From positions 1 to 64,000 of the forward strand of contig JASAMV010002578.1 of NCBI GenBank assembly GCA_030248065.1: a DNA stretch of 64,000 bases, in the 5' to 3' direction. Both the position numbers and the translations under genes were made by a program. The stretch comes from Rhynchonema sp. JSB1_4. Taxonomy: Eukaryota; Nematoda; Chromadorea; Monhysterida; Xyalidae. The notes beneath the pieces are model-generated. The model was not told the DNA's origin. It ran no database searches and was given only the letters and a program-made list of their open reading frames with translations. Shown here piece by piece: positions 1 through 10,826 of the stretch. Within the stretch, counting starts at the first letter, position 1. Each line of letters begins with the position of its first letter.

Positions 1-511
1 AAACGCGAGCATTGCCTGTGAAATTACTGTATATCTAAAATTCGGCGATCTTAATGAGAGAAAGCTACCTAAACATATGAATTATCACACAAACATTAAT
101 CACATTTGTGCCCGAGTTGACAACGCTCGCGAAACAATTTTCCATGACAACACCAGTATACAAAACTTGTGTTTTGAGTCCCGCATGTAGCAGGAGCAGT
201 AGCAGAACATGCATAAAAAATCATGCGCAAAGAACAAAAAGTTAGTTGGGCGCACATGATGGAAAGAGAAGCTTCGTTATTTTCGCAGAGCAGCGCTTGG
301 ATTACGTGCAAGCCAAAGCGCAGGGCCTGATACTATGATGCGAGGAGGGACGGGTCATACAGTATGTTTACTTTGAGAACCACATTTCACAAATGTTTTT
401 GCGCTCACATTTCGTGTGAAAGTATCGTATTTTGTGGATGAGTCAGCAAGCAAAGCTAGTGTCGAAATCACAGTTGAACTGCGCGAGACTAGTCATAACA
501 CACAGTCATGC

Positions 512-546
<35 letters not shown>

Positions 547-2930
547 AAAAATCGATGTGACCAGCGCCCTGAACTCACACGCACAGGCGAGGCCACTGGG
601 GAGACACCGGCAACCGCGTTTTGGGAGAAAAGTTATTTTGGGAACACCTTGATAATTTTATGGTAAACAAAGGGGCACGGTTCCGCAATGGAAATGGGAA
701 AGGCGCTTGATAGAAACAAAAAATCATGAGAGTAGTGGCGACCGGTTAAACATGAGCATTTCAACCGGAAAACCTGCGTCCGAAGTTTTCTGACCAAAGG
801 CTTTTACACAGTAATACCTAACCTATGTAATATATCAATCGGTGAATGATTATACTTATATCATGTTTGAGTACGGTATCTAAAACATGACAGTGGTTGA
901 AGCCAAAACCATGCAGAAAAATGAAAAATACGCGTTTTATAGTTCACAGGGATGGTATATAACTGCAGACCGGGCCGCATGAGCCAGGCAGGCAGCTGCA
1001 CCGTAAGTGGACGGACACACGGAGAGCAAAAAATATACGTGCAAAAAAGCAGGCAGGCAGAAGAGCTGGGTAGCTGATACATATACATACATACCACTGT
1101 GTGTGCAAATGAGCACCCCAAAAAGTTCTGGTCTATGTCCTGGACACTGTATACATGATCCCAATATGTAAGCCCACAGCAGACCCCAACTAAACTCGAT
1201 CAATGCACACGCGCAGCAGTGTGTGCTCCAAGCAGCAGGTTTGCGGGCGCAGAAGTCACCAGCACTGCGCCGCACTCGTGTATAAACTTGTAGCTGCTGT
1301 GCATGCGCGAGCCTACCAGCGCGGCAGTAAAAGAATCCATGCGTTGCCGCTCCCATACCCCTGATGCACAAACGTGTCCCCAACTGTACCGGCACAGCCA
1401 ATAAAGTGCCGGGGTGGGTGGGGTATCTCCGTTGAATGTCACGTGCCTGTAGCTGTCGTATGTGCTTCTTGATGGAATAGCTGCTGGCTACTATTATCGT
1501 ACTACATATATCATGGCATGATGCTATCGTAACGTGGAAACCATGAGGCTCACATGCACGACAAAAAACTATCCTTTGCTTTTGTTCCATGCTGGCGAAA
1601 TTTTCTCAGTATCGAAAATTATAAATTTTATCCCAAGTTTCCCCCATACAGAACCTTTCCGGGTACCAACACCGCCATAAAAACACATACAGGAGCGGTG
1701 GTGCATTATGACGGTGTGTGCTCAACGTATGGGGTATTGTGGACCGTTTCTGGCATACTGTATGGATATGGAGTTGGGTTTGCTTACTGCGTGCTCACTG
1801 GATCAATACCCGCTCACAAAACAGCTTGCATGCTGCATCCGCAGACAGTGCGGGATCCAGTCCGCCTGTTTTTTTTTGGGTTGGGCTTTACCTGTATTCA
1901 GACTGCATGGAAATGGGTGTCCGGCTGCTAAAGCATTGCAGGTTTATTTCTGCCCAAGAGCGGCTCTCTTCAACAAGTTGAAAGCGGTAGTAAGAGCAGA
2001 GGTTGGGCACTTCGCTATTTGACCAGAAGGCACAGTTTTATTCCAGGGTAATTCATGAAACAAATGAAGCATCGTATCCGAGATTTTTCATTTTGGGTAT
2101 TCGTATCCAAAAATATTGGATTTTGGGTGTCCGGTTTCCCGACTTTTTGTTTCCCAACAATACCGTGCCTGCCCCAAACTCTCACCTTGCCGACTGCTCT
2201 AATGTCGTGCAATCGTCCTGTTATCCCGGCATACCGCACAGTTGGTTTAGCTGGCTGGCTGGCAGCTGATTTTCTCTGCATGTCCCACATACAGGTGCAG
2301 GAACTGTGTAATTTGGTTGGGAATCAAGAGCTGGTTCGGCTTGCCTGCTGCTTTTGTGAAAGAGTAATTGAACAAAAGGAAATTGACAGACGGACAGTCC
2401 GGACAAGGCATATGTACATATTATTTGGGTGCACCGGTTATGGTGGCGGGCGATATTACAGTATACATTATGCGTGTGATTTTGCGTGAAACGGTTGACA
2501 TGGAAAAATTATATTTAGTGCTTAAATTTTCAAGGAAATTTTTAACAGTTACAGCTACCGGTGATGCATCTGGTTTCACAACTGAAATAAAAACATACAT
2601 ACTGTAAAGAAAATCTAATTTTGAATACATGTTCTCTGGTGAGATGTGAGACCACGTAGATTTCCCCACCTTCTCCAGACGGTCACTTCGAAGCACTGGA
2701 CATGGCCAGGCGCATATATGTACAGTAGCACTTGGTGTCGGCAGCAGACAATGATGTTCTTATCCGTAGACACTGTAACGGAAGGACACAATTTTTTTAA
2801 ATGAGTGCCTTCGAAGGTGGAACAAGGTAATTAGAGTTTTTTGTTATTCTTGTTGCTGTGAATGAAGAAATTCGAAGATGATGAGGCTTATGACACCGTG
2901 CATTGGAAGATAACACAAGGTGCTGAGGTG
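1..2930. other. intergenic, no gene recognised
   Basis: No open frame here has splice-site support or recognisable protein motifs. The stretch holds a dinucleotide (AG)n microsatellite at 516-545 and otherwise non-repetitive-looking sequence. Confidence 0.5.
516..545. repeat. (AG)n microsatellite
   Basis: About fifteen uninterrupted AG units, visible directly. Confidence 0.95.
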
Positions 2931-2931
2931 A

Positions 2932-3055
2932 AACTAACCACGCTCCAAACGCACCAACCTCGCAAACCTAAACTCGAATTAACCACTTAATTTGAAACTA
3001 ACCACGAAATTTAACCACTTTTTGGGCTAAATACCCGTTTTTACCACAAGAAAAA
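2932..3055 (+). repeat. diverged copy of the ~165 bp dispersed tandem unit
   Basis: The words CCAACCTCGCAAACCT, ACCACTTTTTGGGC and CCCGTTTTTA occur in the same order as in the ~165 bp tandem units at 47.7-49.0 kb and in the blocks at 7.19 and 8.47 kb. This copy is degraded and single. Confidence 0.5.
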
Positions 3056-3238
3056 AAATACTGGTAAAACATTATGATGCACGCTGCATCATGAGGCGTC
3101 AGAAAGGTTCGGTTGGTTTTTGTTTCAAAAAGCTTGCATCATAAAAAGAATAAAAAGAGAATATCGAATAAAAGAGATCGGAACCAGGCATGGGGACAAT
3201 ACCGATATTTTTTTACCCAAGCCAATACCCAATACCTA

Positions 3239-3446
3239 GGGTGATATTTTCGAAACGGTGCAAAGGTCGGTGGAAAGCTCGGTCGACAGCTCAGTGTGAT
3301 AGACCTCGGTGTAAACTTGAAACATTCCACGTTAATAACAGACAATGTTTCACGTTTACACCGAGCTACGCCGACCGAGCTTTCGACCGAACTTTACACC
3401 GACCTTTACCCCAACTCACCTTTACACCGTTTCGACAATTCAACCC
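3239..3446 (+). mobile_element. palindromic MITE, 3-bp TSD CTA (copy 1)
   Basis: A 208 bp element that is almost entirely an inverted repeat: the ends read GGGTGATATTTTCGAAACGG and, inverted, GGGTTGAATTGTCGAAACGG, and most of the interior (AAGGTCGGT, CTCGGTCGA, AGACCTCGGTGTAAAC) is mirrored about a centre near 3345. It is flanked by CTA at 3236-3238 and 3447-3449. A second copy in opposite orientation lies at 54860-55086 with a different 3-bp duplication, which supports mobility. It has no coding capacity; the short ORFs through it are chance frames. Confidence 0.8.
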
Positions 3447-4074
3447 CTAGTGTCCAGTGGGTTAGTAATTTATATTTTTGGAAAAAAAACCGTATGGGAA
3501 ATTTCTCCAGTTTCCGAAACAAGGTGTCATGAAGAACAACACACGTCCTGTGGAGACCATCCAGCGGCTTTATAAACACCTTTCATGGTAAATTTCTCAA
3601 GTTTCCGAAATAAGGTGTTTTGAAGAACTACACATGTACTTTGGAGCACAACAGCTCGGCGGGCGGCTTACAAACACCTATTATTTGAAATTTCTCAAGT
3701 TTCCGAAATAAGGTGTTAAGAAGAACAACACACGTCCTGTGGAGCCCATCGAGCGGCTTTATAAACACCTTTCATGGGAAATTTCTCAAGTTTCCGAAAT
3801 AAAGTGTTTTGAAGAACTACGCATGTACTTTGGAGCACAACAGCTCGGCGGGCGGCTTATAAACACCTTTTATGGGAAATTTCTCGAGTTTCCGAAATAA
3901 GGTGTTAAGACGAACAACACACGTCCTATGGAGCACAACAGCCCAACGGGCGGCTTCATAAACACCTTTTGTGGAAAATTTCTCAAGTTTCCGAAATAAG
4001 GTGTTAATAAGAACAATACACGTCCTGTGGAGCCCATCGAGCGGCTTTATAAACACATTTTATGGGAAATTTCT

Positions 4075-4370
4075 CAAGTTTTTCCCCATTTTGAAAAAAA
4101 TTCTCCATAAAAAGGGTATCTTGGCGATATTGATTTGACAACATTGGCCAAAAATTGCAGATTTTGGGCCTAAAAATGCCCATTTTAGGCCTGGGGGCAG
4201 GCGTACCATGGAGGGGAAACAGGCGTACCCGAAGGGGGCCCCCTTCCCCAGGAACTGCACTTTTCGGACGATTTTCCAAATAAGCCCCATGAGGCTCTTT
4301 TTGTGATTTATATTGCTTACTGCTCACAGAACGTTATCACAGATTGGTATTTTGAGGATTTTCCAACACG
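4075..4370 (-). mobile_element. hAT-like fragment embedded in the satellite (copy 1)
   Basis: The block interrupts a monomer right after CTCAAGTTT. Read on the minus strand it resembles the element at 62745-63127: CAGTTCCTGGGGAAGGGGGC, repeated GGCCTAAAA(T)GGGCATTTTTAGG, and ATACCCTTTTTATGGAGAAT occur in the same order. Only part of the element remains and no target-site duplication can be defined here. Confidence 0.6.
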
Positions 4371-5865
4371 TCCTGTGGAGCACAGCGGGCGGCGTATAAA
4401 CACCTTTTTTTGGGAATTCTCCAGAAGTCTCCGAAATAAGGTGTTAAGAAGAACAGCACACGTCCTGTGGAGCCCATCGAGCGGCTTTATAAACATTTTT
4501 TCATGGGAAATTTCTCAAGTTTCCGAAATAAGGTGTTTTGAAGAACTACACATGTACTTTGGAGCACAACAGCTCGGCGGGCGCCTTATAAACACCTTTT
4601 ATGGGAAATTTCTCAAGTTTCCGAAATAAGGTGTTTTGAAGAACTACACATGTACTTTGGAGCACAACAGCTCGGCGGGTGGCTTGTAAACACCTTTTAA
4701 GGGAAATTTTTCAAGTTTCCGAAATAAGGTGTTAAGAAGAACAACACACGTCCTGTGGAGCCCATCGAGCGGTTTTATAAACACCTTTGATGGGAAATTT
4801 CTCAAGTTTCCGAAATAAGGTGTTTTGAAGAACTACACATGTACTTTGGAGCACAACAGCTCGGCGGGCGGCTTATAAACACCTTTTATGGGAAATTTTT
4901 CAAGTTTCCGAAATAAGGTGTTAAAAAGAACAACACACATCCTATGGAGCACAACAGCCCAGCGGGCGGCTTCATAAACACCTTTTGTGGAAAATTTCTC
5001 AAGTTTCCGAAATCAGGTGTTTTGAAGAACTACACATGTACTTTGGAGCACAACAGCTCGGAGGGCGGCTTACAAACACCTTTTATTTGAAATTTCTCAA
5101 GTTTCCGAAATAAGGTGTTAAGAAGAACAACACACGACCTGTGGAGCCCATCGAGCGGCTTTATAAACACCTTTCATGGGAAATTTCTCAAGTTTCGGAA
5201 ATAAGGTATTCTGAAGAACTACACATGTACTTTGGAGCACAACAGGTCGGTGGGCGGCTTATAAACACCTTTTATGGGAAATTTTTCATGTTTCCGAAAT
5301 AATGTGTTAAGAAGAACAACACACGTCCTGTGGAGCCCATCCAGCGGCTTTATAAACACCTTTCATGGGAAATTTTTCAAGTTTCCGAAATACGGTGTTT
5401 TGAAGAACTGCACATGTACTTTGGAGCACAACAGCTCGGAGGGCGGCTTACAAACACCTTTTATTTGAAATTTCTCAAGTTTCCGAAATAAGGTGTTAAG
5501 AAGAACAACACACGACGTGTGGAGCCCATCGAGCGGCTTTATAAACACCTTTCATGGGAAATTTTTCAAGTTTCCGAAATACGGCGTTTTGAAGAACTAC
5601 ACATGTACTTTGGAGCCCAACAGCTCGGTGGGCGGCTTATAAACACCTTTTATGGGAAATTTCTCAAGTTTCCGAAATAAGGTGTTAAGACGAACAACAC
5701 AGGTCCTATGGAGCACAACAGCCCAACGGGCGGCTTCATAAAACCTTTTGTGGAAAATTTCTCAAGTTTCCGAAATAAGGTGTTAACAAGAACAATACAC
5801 GTCCTGTGGAGCCCATCGAGCGGCTTTATAAACACATTTTATGGGAAATTTCTCAAGTTATTCCC

Positions 5866-6150
5866 CATTTTGAAAAAATTCTCCATAAAAAGGGTATCTT
5901 GGCGATATTGATTTGACAACAATTGGCCAAAAATTACAGATTTTGGGCCTAAAATTCCCATTTTAGGCCTGGGGGCAGGCGTACCATGGAGGGGAAACAG
6001 GCGTACCCGAAGGGGCCCCCTTCCCCAGGAACTGCACTTTTCGGACGATTTTCCAAATAAGCCCCATGAGGCTCTTTTTGTGATTTATATTGCTCACTGC
6101 TCACAGAACGTTATCACAGATTGGTATTTTGAGGATTTTCCAACACGTCC
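5866..6150 (-). mobile_element. hAT-like fragment embedded in the satellite (copy 2)
   Basis: Near-identical to the 4075-4370 block, in the same position within the monomer and with the same following sequence, so it arose by segmental duplication inside the array and not by a second insertion. A few one-base gaps separate the two copies. Confidence 0.6.
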
Positions 6151-6845
6151 TGTGGAGCACAGCGGGCGGCGTATAAACACCTTTTTTGGGAATTCTCCAG
6201 AAGTCTCCGAAATAAGGTGTTAAGAAAAACAGCACACGTCCTGTGGAGCCCATCGAGCGGCTTTATAAACACCTTTCATGGTAAATTTCTCAAGTTTCCG
6301 AAATAAGGTGTTTTGAAGAACTACACATGTACTTTGGAGCACAACAGCTCCGCAGGCGGCTTATAAACACCTTTTATGGGAAATTTCTCAAGTTTCCGAA
6401 ATAAGGTGTTAAGACGAACAACACACGTCCTATGGAGCACAACAGCCCAACGGGCGGCTTCATAAACACCTTATATGGAAAATTTCTCAAGTTTCCGAAA
6501 TAAGGTGTTAAGAAGAACGACACACGTCCTGTGGAGCCCATCGAACGGCTTTATAAACACCTTTCATGGGAATATCTCAAGTTTCCGAAATTAGGTGTTT
6601 TAAAGAACTACACATGTACTTTGGAGCACAACAGCTCGGCGGGCCGCTTATAAACACCTTTTATGGGAAATTTTTCAAGTTTCCGAAATAAGGTGTTAAG
6701 AAGAACAACACACGTCCTGTGGAGCCCATCGAGCGGCTTTATAAACACCTTTCATGAGAAATTTCTCAAGTTTCCGAAATAAGGTGTTAAGAAGAACAAC
6801 ACACGTCCTGTTGAGCCCGTCTAGCGGCTTTATAAACACCTTTTA

Positions 6846-7310
6846 TGGGAAAAACTGCTGTACCAGGATGGAGCGTCAACACAATCGACATTCCACGAAA
6901 CATTAAGCTGCAAACTGAAAAGCGGTGACGTGACACCACAAACACCGAAACCAAGCGGTCAACAGGCTGATGCAAGCCATTTTCACCGCCTGAATTTCGG
7001 GATTGACTTCATTGTGCATCAAGATCTGTCTGACAGACCTTTTTGACGCACGTTGACGCGTCTTGATGCATCATGATGTTTTTCTCTTATACTCCTGCAT
7101 CATGATACATCATTGCGCGTCAAAATGTTTCACCAGTATTTTTCTTGTGTACAATGTTGGCCGAACAGAGACTTTCACTATTTTCAAATCACAGCACAAA
7201 CTCTCTCCAAAACATCGACCGAAACAACGGTGCAAATTTGACCACATTTTTGGGCGGCCCTAAAACCTGTTTTTATAAGGTGAACCAATCTGAAATTTTT
7301 GAAATTTCTC
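6846..7310 (+). repeat. ~460 bp block, copy 1
   Basis: Starts with AAAACTGCTGTACCAGGATG and continues through a GCGTC/GATGCATCATGATG-rich stretch to a unit matching the dispersed ~165 bp repeat (ACCACATTTTTGGGCGGCCC). It is repeated almost exactly at 8135-8600. Satellite monomers flank both copies. Confidence 0.75.
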
Positions 7311-8134
7311 AAGTTTCCGAAATAAGGTGTTTTGAAGAACTACACATGTACTTTGGAGCACAACAGCTCCGCGGGCGGCTTATAAACACCTTTTATTGGA
7401 AATTTCTCAAGTTTCCGAAATAAGGTGTTAAGACGAACAACACACGTCCTATGGAGCACAACAGCCCAACGGGCGGCTTCATAAACACCTTTTATGGAAA
7501 ATTTCTCAAGTTTCCGAAATAAGGTGTTAAGAAGAACAACACACGTCCTGTGGAGCCCATCGAACGGCTTTATAAACACCTTTCATGGGAATTTCTCAAG
7601 TTTCCGAAATTAGGTGTTTTGAAGAACTACACATGTACTTTGGAGCACAACAGCTCGGCGGGCCGCTTATAAACACCTTTTATGGGAAATTTTTCAAGTT
7701 TCCGAAATAAGGTGTTAAGAAGAACAACACACGTCCTGTGGAGCCCATCGAGCGGCTTTATAAACACCTTTCATGGGAAATTTCTCAAGTTTCCGAAATT
7801 AGGTGTTTTGAAGAACTACACATGTACTTTGGAGCACAACAGCTCGGCGGGCGGCTTATGAACACCTTTTATGGAAAATTTTTCAAGTTTCCGAAATAAG
7901 GTGTTAAAAAGAACAACACACGTCCTATGGAGCACAACAGCTTTATAAACACCTTCATGGGAAATTTCTCAAGCCCCAAAATGAGGGCGAAGAACCACAC
8001 ACCCGGCCCCCAACCCCGCGGGCGGCTTATAAACACCTTTTATGGGAAATTTCTCAAGTTTCCGAAATAAGGTGTTAAGACGAACAACACACGTCCTGTG
8101 GAGCCCATCGAGCGGCTTTATAAAAACCTTTTAT

Positions 8135-8600
8135 GGGAAAAACTGCTGTACCAGGATGGTGCGTCAACACAATCGACATTCCACGAATCATTACGCTGCA
8201 AACTGAAAAGCGGTGACGTAACACCACAAACACCGAAACCAAGCGATCAACAGGCTGATGCAAGCCATTTTCACCGCCTGAATTTCGGCATTGACTTCCT
8301 TGTGCATCAAGATCTGTCTGACGGACCTTTTTGACGCACGTTGACGCGTCTTGATGCATCATGATGTTTTTCTCTTATACTCCTGCATCATGATACATCA
8401 TTGCGCGTCAAAATGCTTCACCAGTATTTTTTCTTGTGTACAAGGTTGGCCGAACAGAGACTTTCACTATTTTCAAATCACAGCACAGACTCTCTCCAAA
8501 ACATCGACCGAAACAACGGTGCAGATTTGACCACATTTTTGGGCGGCCCTAAAACCTGTGTTTATAAGGTGAACCAATCTGAAATTTTTGACAGGCCACA
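8135..8600 (+). repeat. ~460 bp block, copy 2
   Basis: Second copy of the 6846-7310 block, differing by scattered substitutions. Unlike copy 1 it runs on directly into the 8600-9200 repeat segment. Confidence 0.75.
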
Positions 8601-9200
8601 ACCACACTTCCAAAACAATCAAAAAAACATCGGCCAAAATGGACCGCACTCGATCACGCCAGCAACCTAAAAACGTTAGTGTTCGCGTTGTATAGCAGTG
8701 AAACATTACCGCTTGTTCACTCGCGATAGAAGAGATATTTCAAAATGGGCCATCTTTCGCGCCTCCGTCACGAGACGAATCGAACGATATACGACTTACC
8801 CGGCTTCGTTCAGGTTCCTTTGCTCAGATCTGACTCATTTGGACACACTAATTTTCGGGGGGCTGGAAAACACCTTTCTACAGGACGAAACGAGCCGAAA
8901 TTTTCAGTATAATGGCCGGACTGGCATTCCAAAGTAGTCAAAACATCATCAAAATCCCAACACACGTGATCAAACCAGAATCGCCGTTTTTAACACACAA
9001 AGTATAGGCAAAAATCACCTAATACAGCCTGGTGATGTTTCACCTGGTGATGTTTCACCTGAGAGAGATTTTTCCTCAGATCACTTCATCTCAACAGACA
9101 GCCTGTCGTTCACATAAAGATATTACAAACATCGAATCACAAAAAAAGTTTCCATCCATGGTGTAACTTCGGGTAATTACAGAAACCTCGTAGAATTTGA
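8600..9200 (+). repeat. dispersed repeat shared with 48960-49570
   Basis: Colinear similarity with 48960-49570: GATATACGACTT, CAGGTTCCTT, AACACCTTTCTA, CAAAACATCATCA, CCTGGTGATGTTTCACCTG and CCATGGTGTA occur in the same order and spacing. Together with the upstream ~165 bp units this defines one repeat family. No protein-coding remnant was recognised in it. Confidence 0.75.
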
Positions 9201-9592
9201 CTTCTTTGTGACGACAATAAAGTTGCGATGCTGATGAGGTCTTGTTTCCATACTTGTTGTGATTAGGAATGTGAACCGTGTGGTTCGTGAAAGTACGTCG
9301 GTTTTATTTCAATGATCAATGCTGCTTCATAAGTATAAATACCGTCAAGCAAGCAATGCAGAATTACATGTACAAAGAAATATTATCCTGGAAGTTGGTT
9401 GATCAACGGTGCAGGAATGCCACTCCTGCAATATTTAATTTCTTGATATGTGGAGTACCCTACTGGTTCAAGCGCAATGCTGAAGTACCAAGCTTCCCAC
9501 TTTCTGGAATGAAAATTATAAATCTTCTCGTGGTACCAGCTAAACACAATAGTTGGTTAAAATTTTACCTGGCTGACTCGGTCTGGCTGAAA

Positions 9593-10826
9593 TCAAGGAC
9601 ATGTGCTTTTGTGCACACACCGTCCACGGCGTGATCGCACGTGGTCTTCGGCACAGACGCATATCACACGTGGATCCGGGCATCTCCAGTTCCAGCCAGT
9701 CTGATCCTCTTTGATGCACTTGGGAAACTCAGGGTTCGGATCATTTCTCCACGTTTCACACGTGTAGTCACCGCAGTTTTCTTGGCAAAGGTCGGTTCGT
9801 TTGCCCAGGGCGTTTTGTCCGCATTCGGTTCGGCCCCGTTCTGGAAAATGATTCAGTGTTGAAATGTTTTCAAAATAACAACACGGAATAGCAGCCAACA
9901 TTGTATTCAGGTGCAATGACGAAACTTACCGAGCGAACGTTGCAGACGAGCTTCTGGTACTGGCGTCCAAACGGGTTTCGGTGTTGGTTTTGGTTTCGCT
10001 CTCGCAACGTCTGCGAAGACAAATGTGACCTGCTGTAGGTCTTTGCAAATGTTCCATTTGATGTTTTGGCATAGCTAAACCAACCCCAAGGCGTGCACTG
10101 GTCCTTGGGCTTACATCCGCGTCCAGACACCACGTATCCTTCTTCACAGACACATGCGCTACTCAGCCTCGTAGTGCGGCACGGTTGTTTCCGACGTTGC
10201 ACACTGTTCCTAATTGAGAAAACATTATACTTGGATAGCTGTGCTATTATGGATCACAACCACGGCTGATGATCAGCTGTGGATGATTAGTTTTGATTTA
10301 TGATCTTGACCAATATCAAGGCTCATTGATCTACGAAAACTCACTGCGGTCGGCAGAGCGGCCACATCGGCTCATTCTCGATCGTATAGCAGTCGTGCTC
10401 ATAACAAAGCTCCTCACAATGGTCGTAGAGTTGGTTCGATTTGTGGGGACCACACCGAGCAGATAGTGGTCCCTCTGCAACACGTTTGCAGAGAGTGGAT
10501 TTGTTCCGGAGCTTTCCATATAAAGCTCGTGGCTCCGCTGAGATATACTGTATGTATATGTACCTACATATACATACTGTGCCGAATTGTGTACGGCTGT
10601 ATCCAGGGGCTATTGAAAGCTCTTAGCGGCCCAAAGGGCTGTCTTTCTTTTTCTAGGCGTCTGTCTCCTCTGATCAGGATTGAGCTGTGGGTCTTTAGGT
10701 ATCGGTTACTCCCTTGGCCGCCTGCCTGTTACCACCGCTATCAAAAGCTTGCTTCTACTGACCTTTCACAGCGACGACACACACGGTCGTCGTAAGCAAA
10801 ATCGCCAGAATCGGTCGAGAAATCAT
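9593..10826 (-). CDS. secreted two-domain TIL (trypsin-inhibitor-like) protein
   Basis: Five exons (10826-10763, 10474-10345, 10209-10085, 10010-9930, 9840-9593) join in consistent phase to 215 residues. Residues 1-20 form a signal peptide (MISRPILAILLTTTVCVVAV). Two TIL domains follow at about 29-103 and 140-214, each with the ten cysteines of the family, including the terminal VCEEGYV/VCAEDHV-type segment and a closing C. A Pro/Lys-rich linker (KPKPTPKPVWTPVPE) separates them. TIL proteins are secreted and usually inhibit serine proteases, or occur as modules in mucin-like and defence proteins; which residue would be the reactive site cannot be told here. Introns are 70-290 nt. The ATG is supported by the signal peptide; the stop lies at 9593-9595. 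Confidence 0.85.

Larger units (their letters stand above)
3500..8130. repeat. satellite array of ~90-98 bp monomers with higher-order structure
   Basis: Dozens of monomers share the core GAAATTTCTCAAGTTTCCGA followed by AATAAGGTGTT. Three monomer types are visible: type A with AACACACGTCCTGTGGAGCC, type B with CTACACATGTACTTTGGAGC and type C with CGTCCTATGGAGCACAAC. A and B tend to alternate, giving a ~190 bp dimer. The array is broken by a transposon-derived block near 4080-4370 and again near 5866-6150, and by a unique-sequence block at about 6846-7310 and 8135-8600. The roughly 1.79 kb spacing of the first pair shows that larger segments were duplicated as a unit. Short ORFs through the array only reflect the periodic sequence. 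Confidence 0.9.

Noticed and set aside
3500..8130. CRISPR-like array
   Set aside because: The repeats are contiguous monomers without unique spacers in a eukaryotic genome; it is a satellite.
3817..8362. Repeated small frames (LNTLFRKLEKF...GVYKPP)
   Set aside because: Satellite monomers read in frame; no start, splice or domain evidence.
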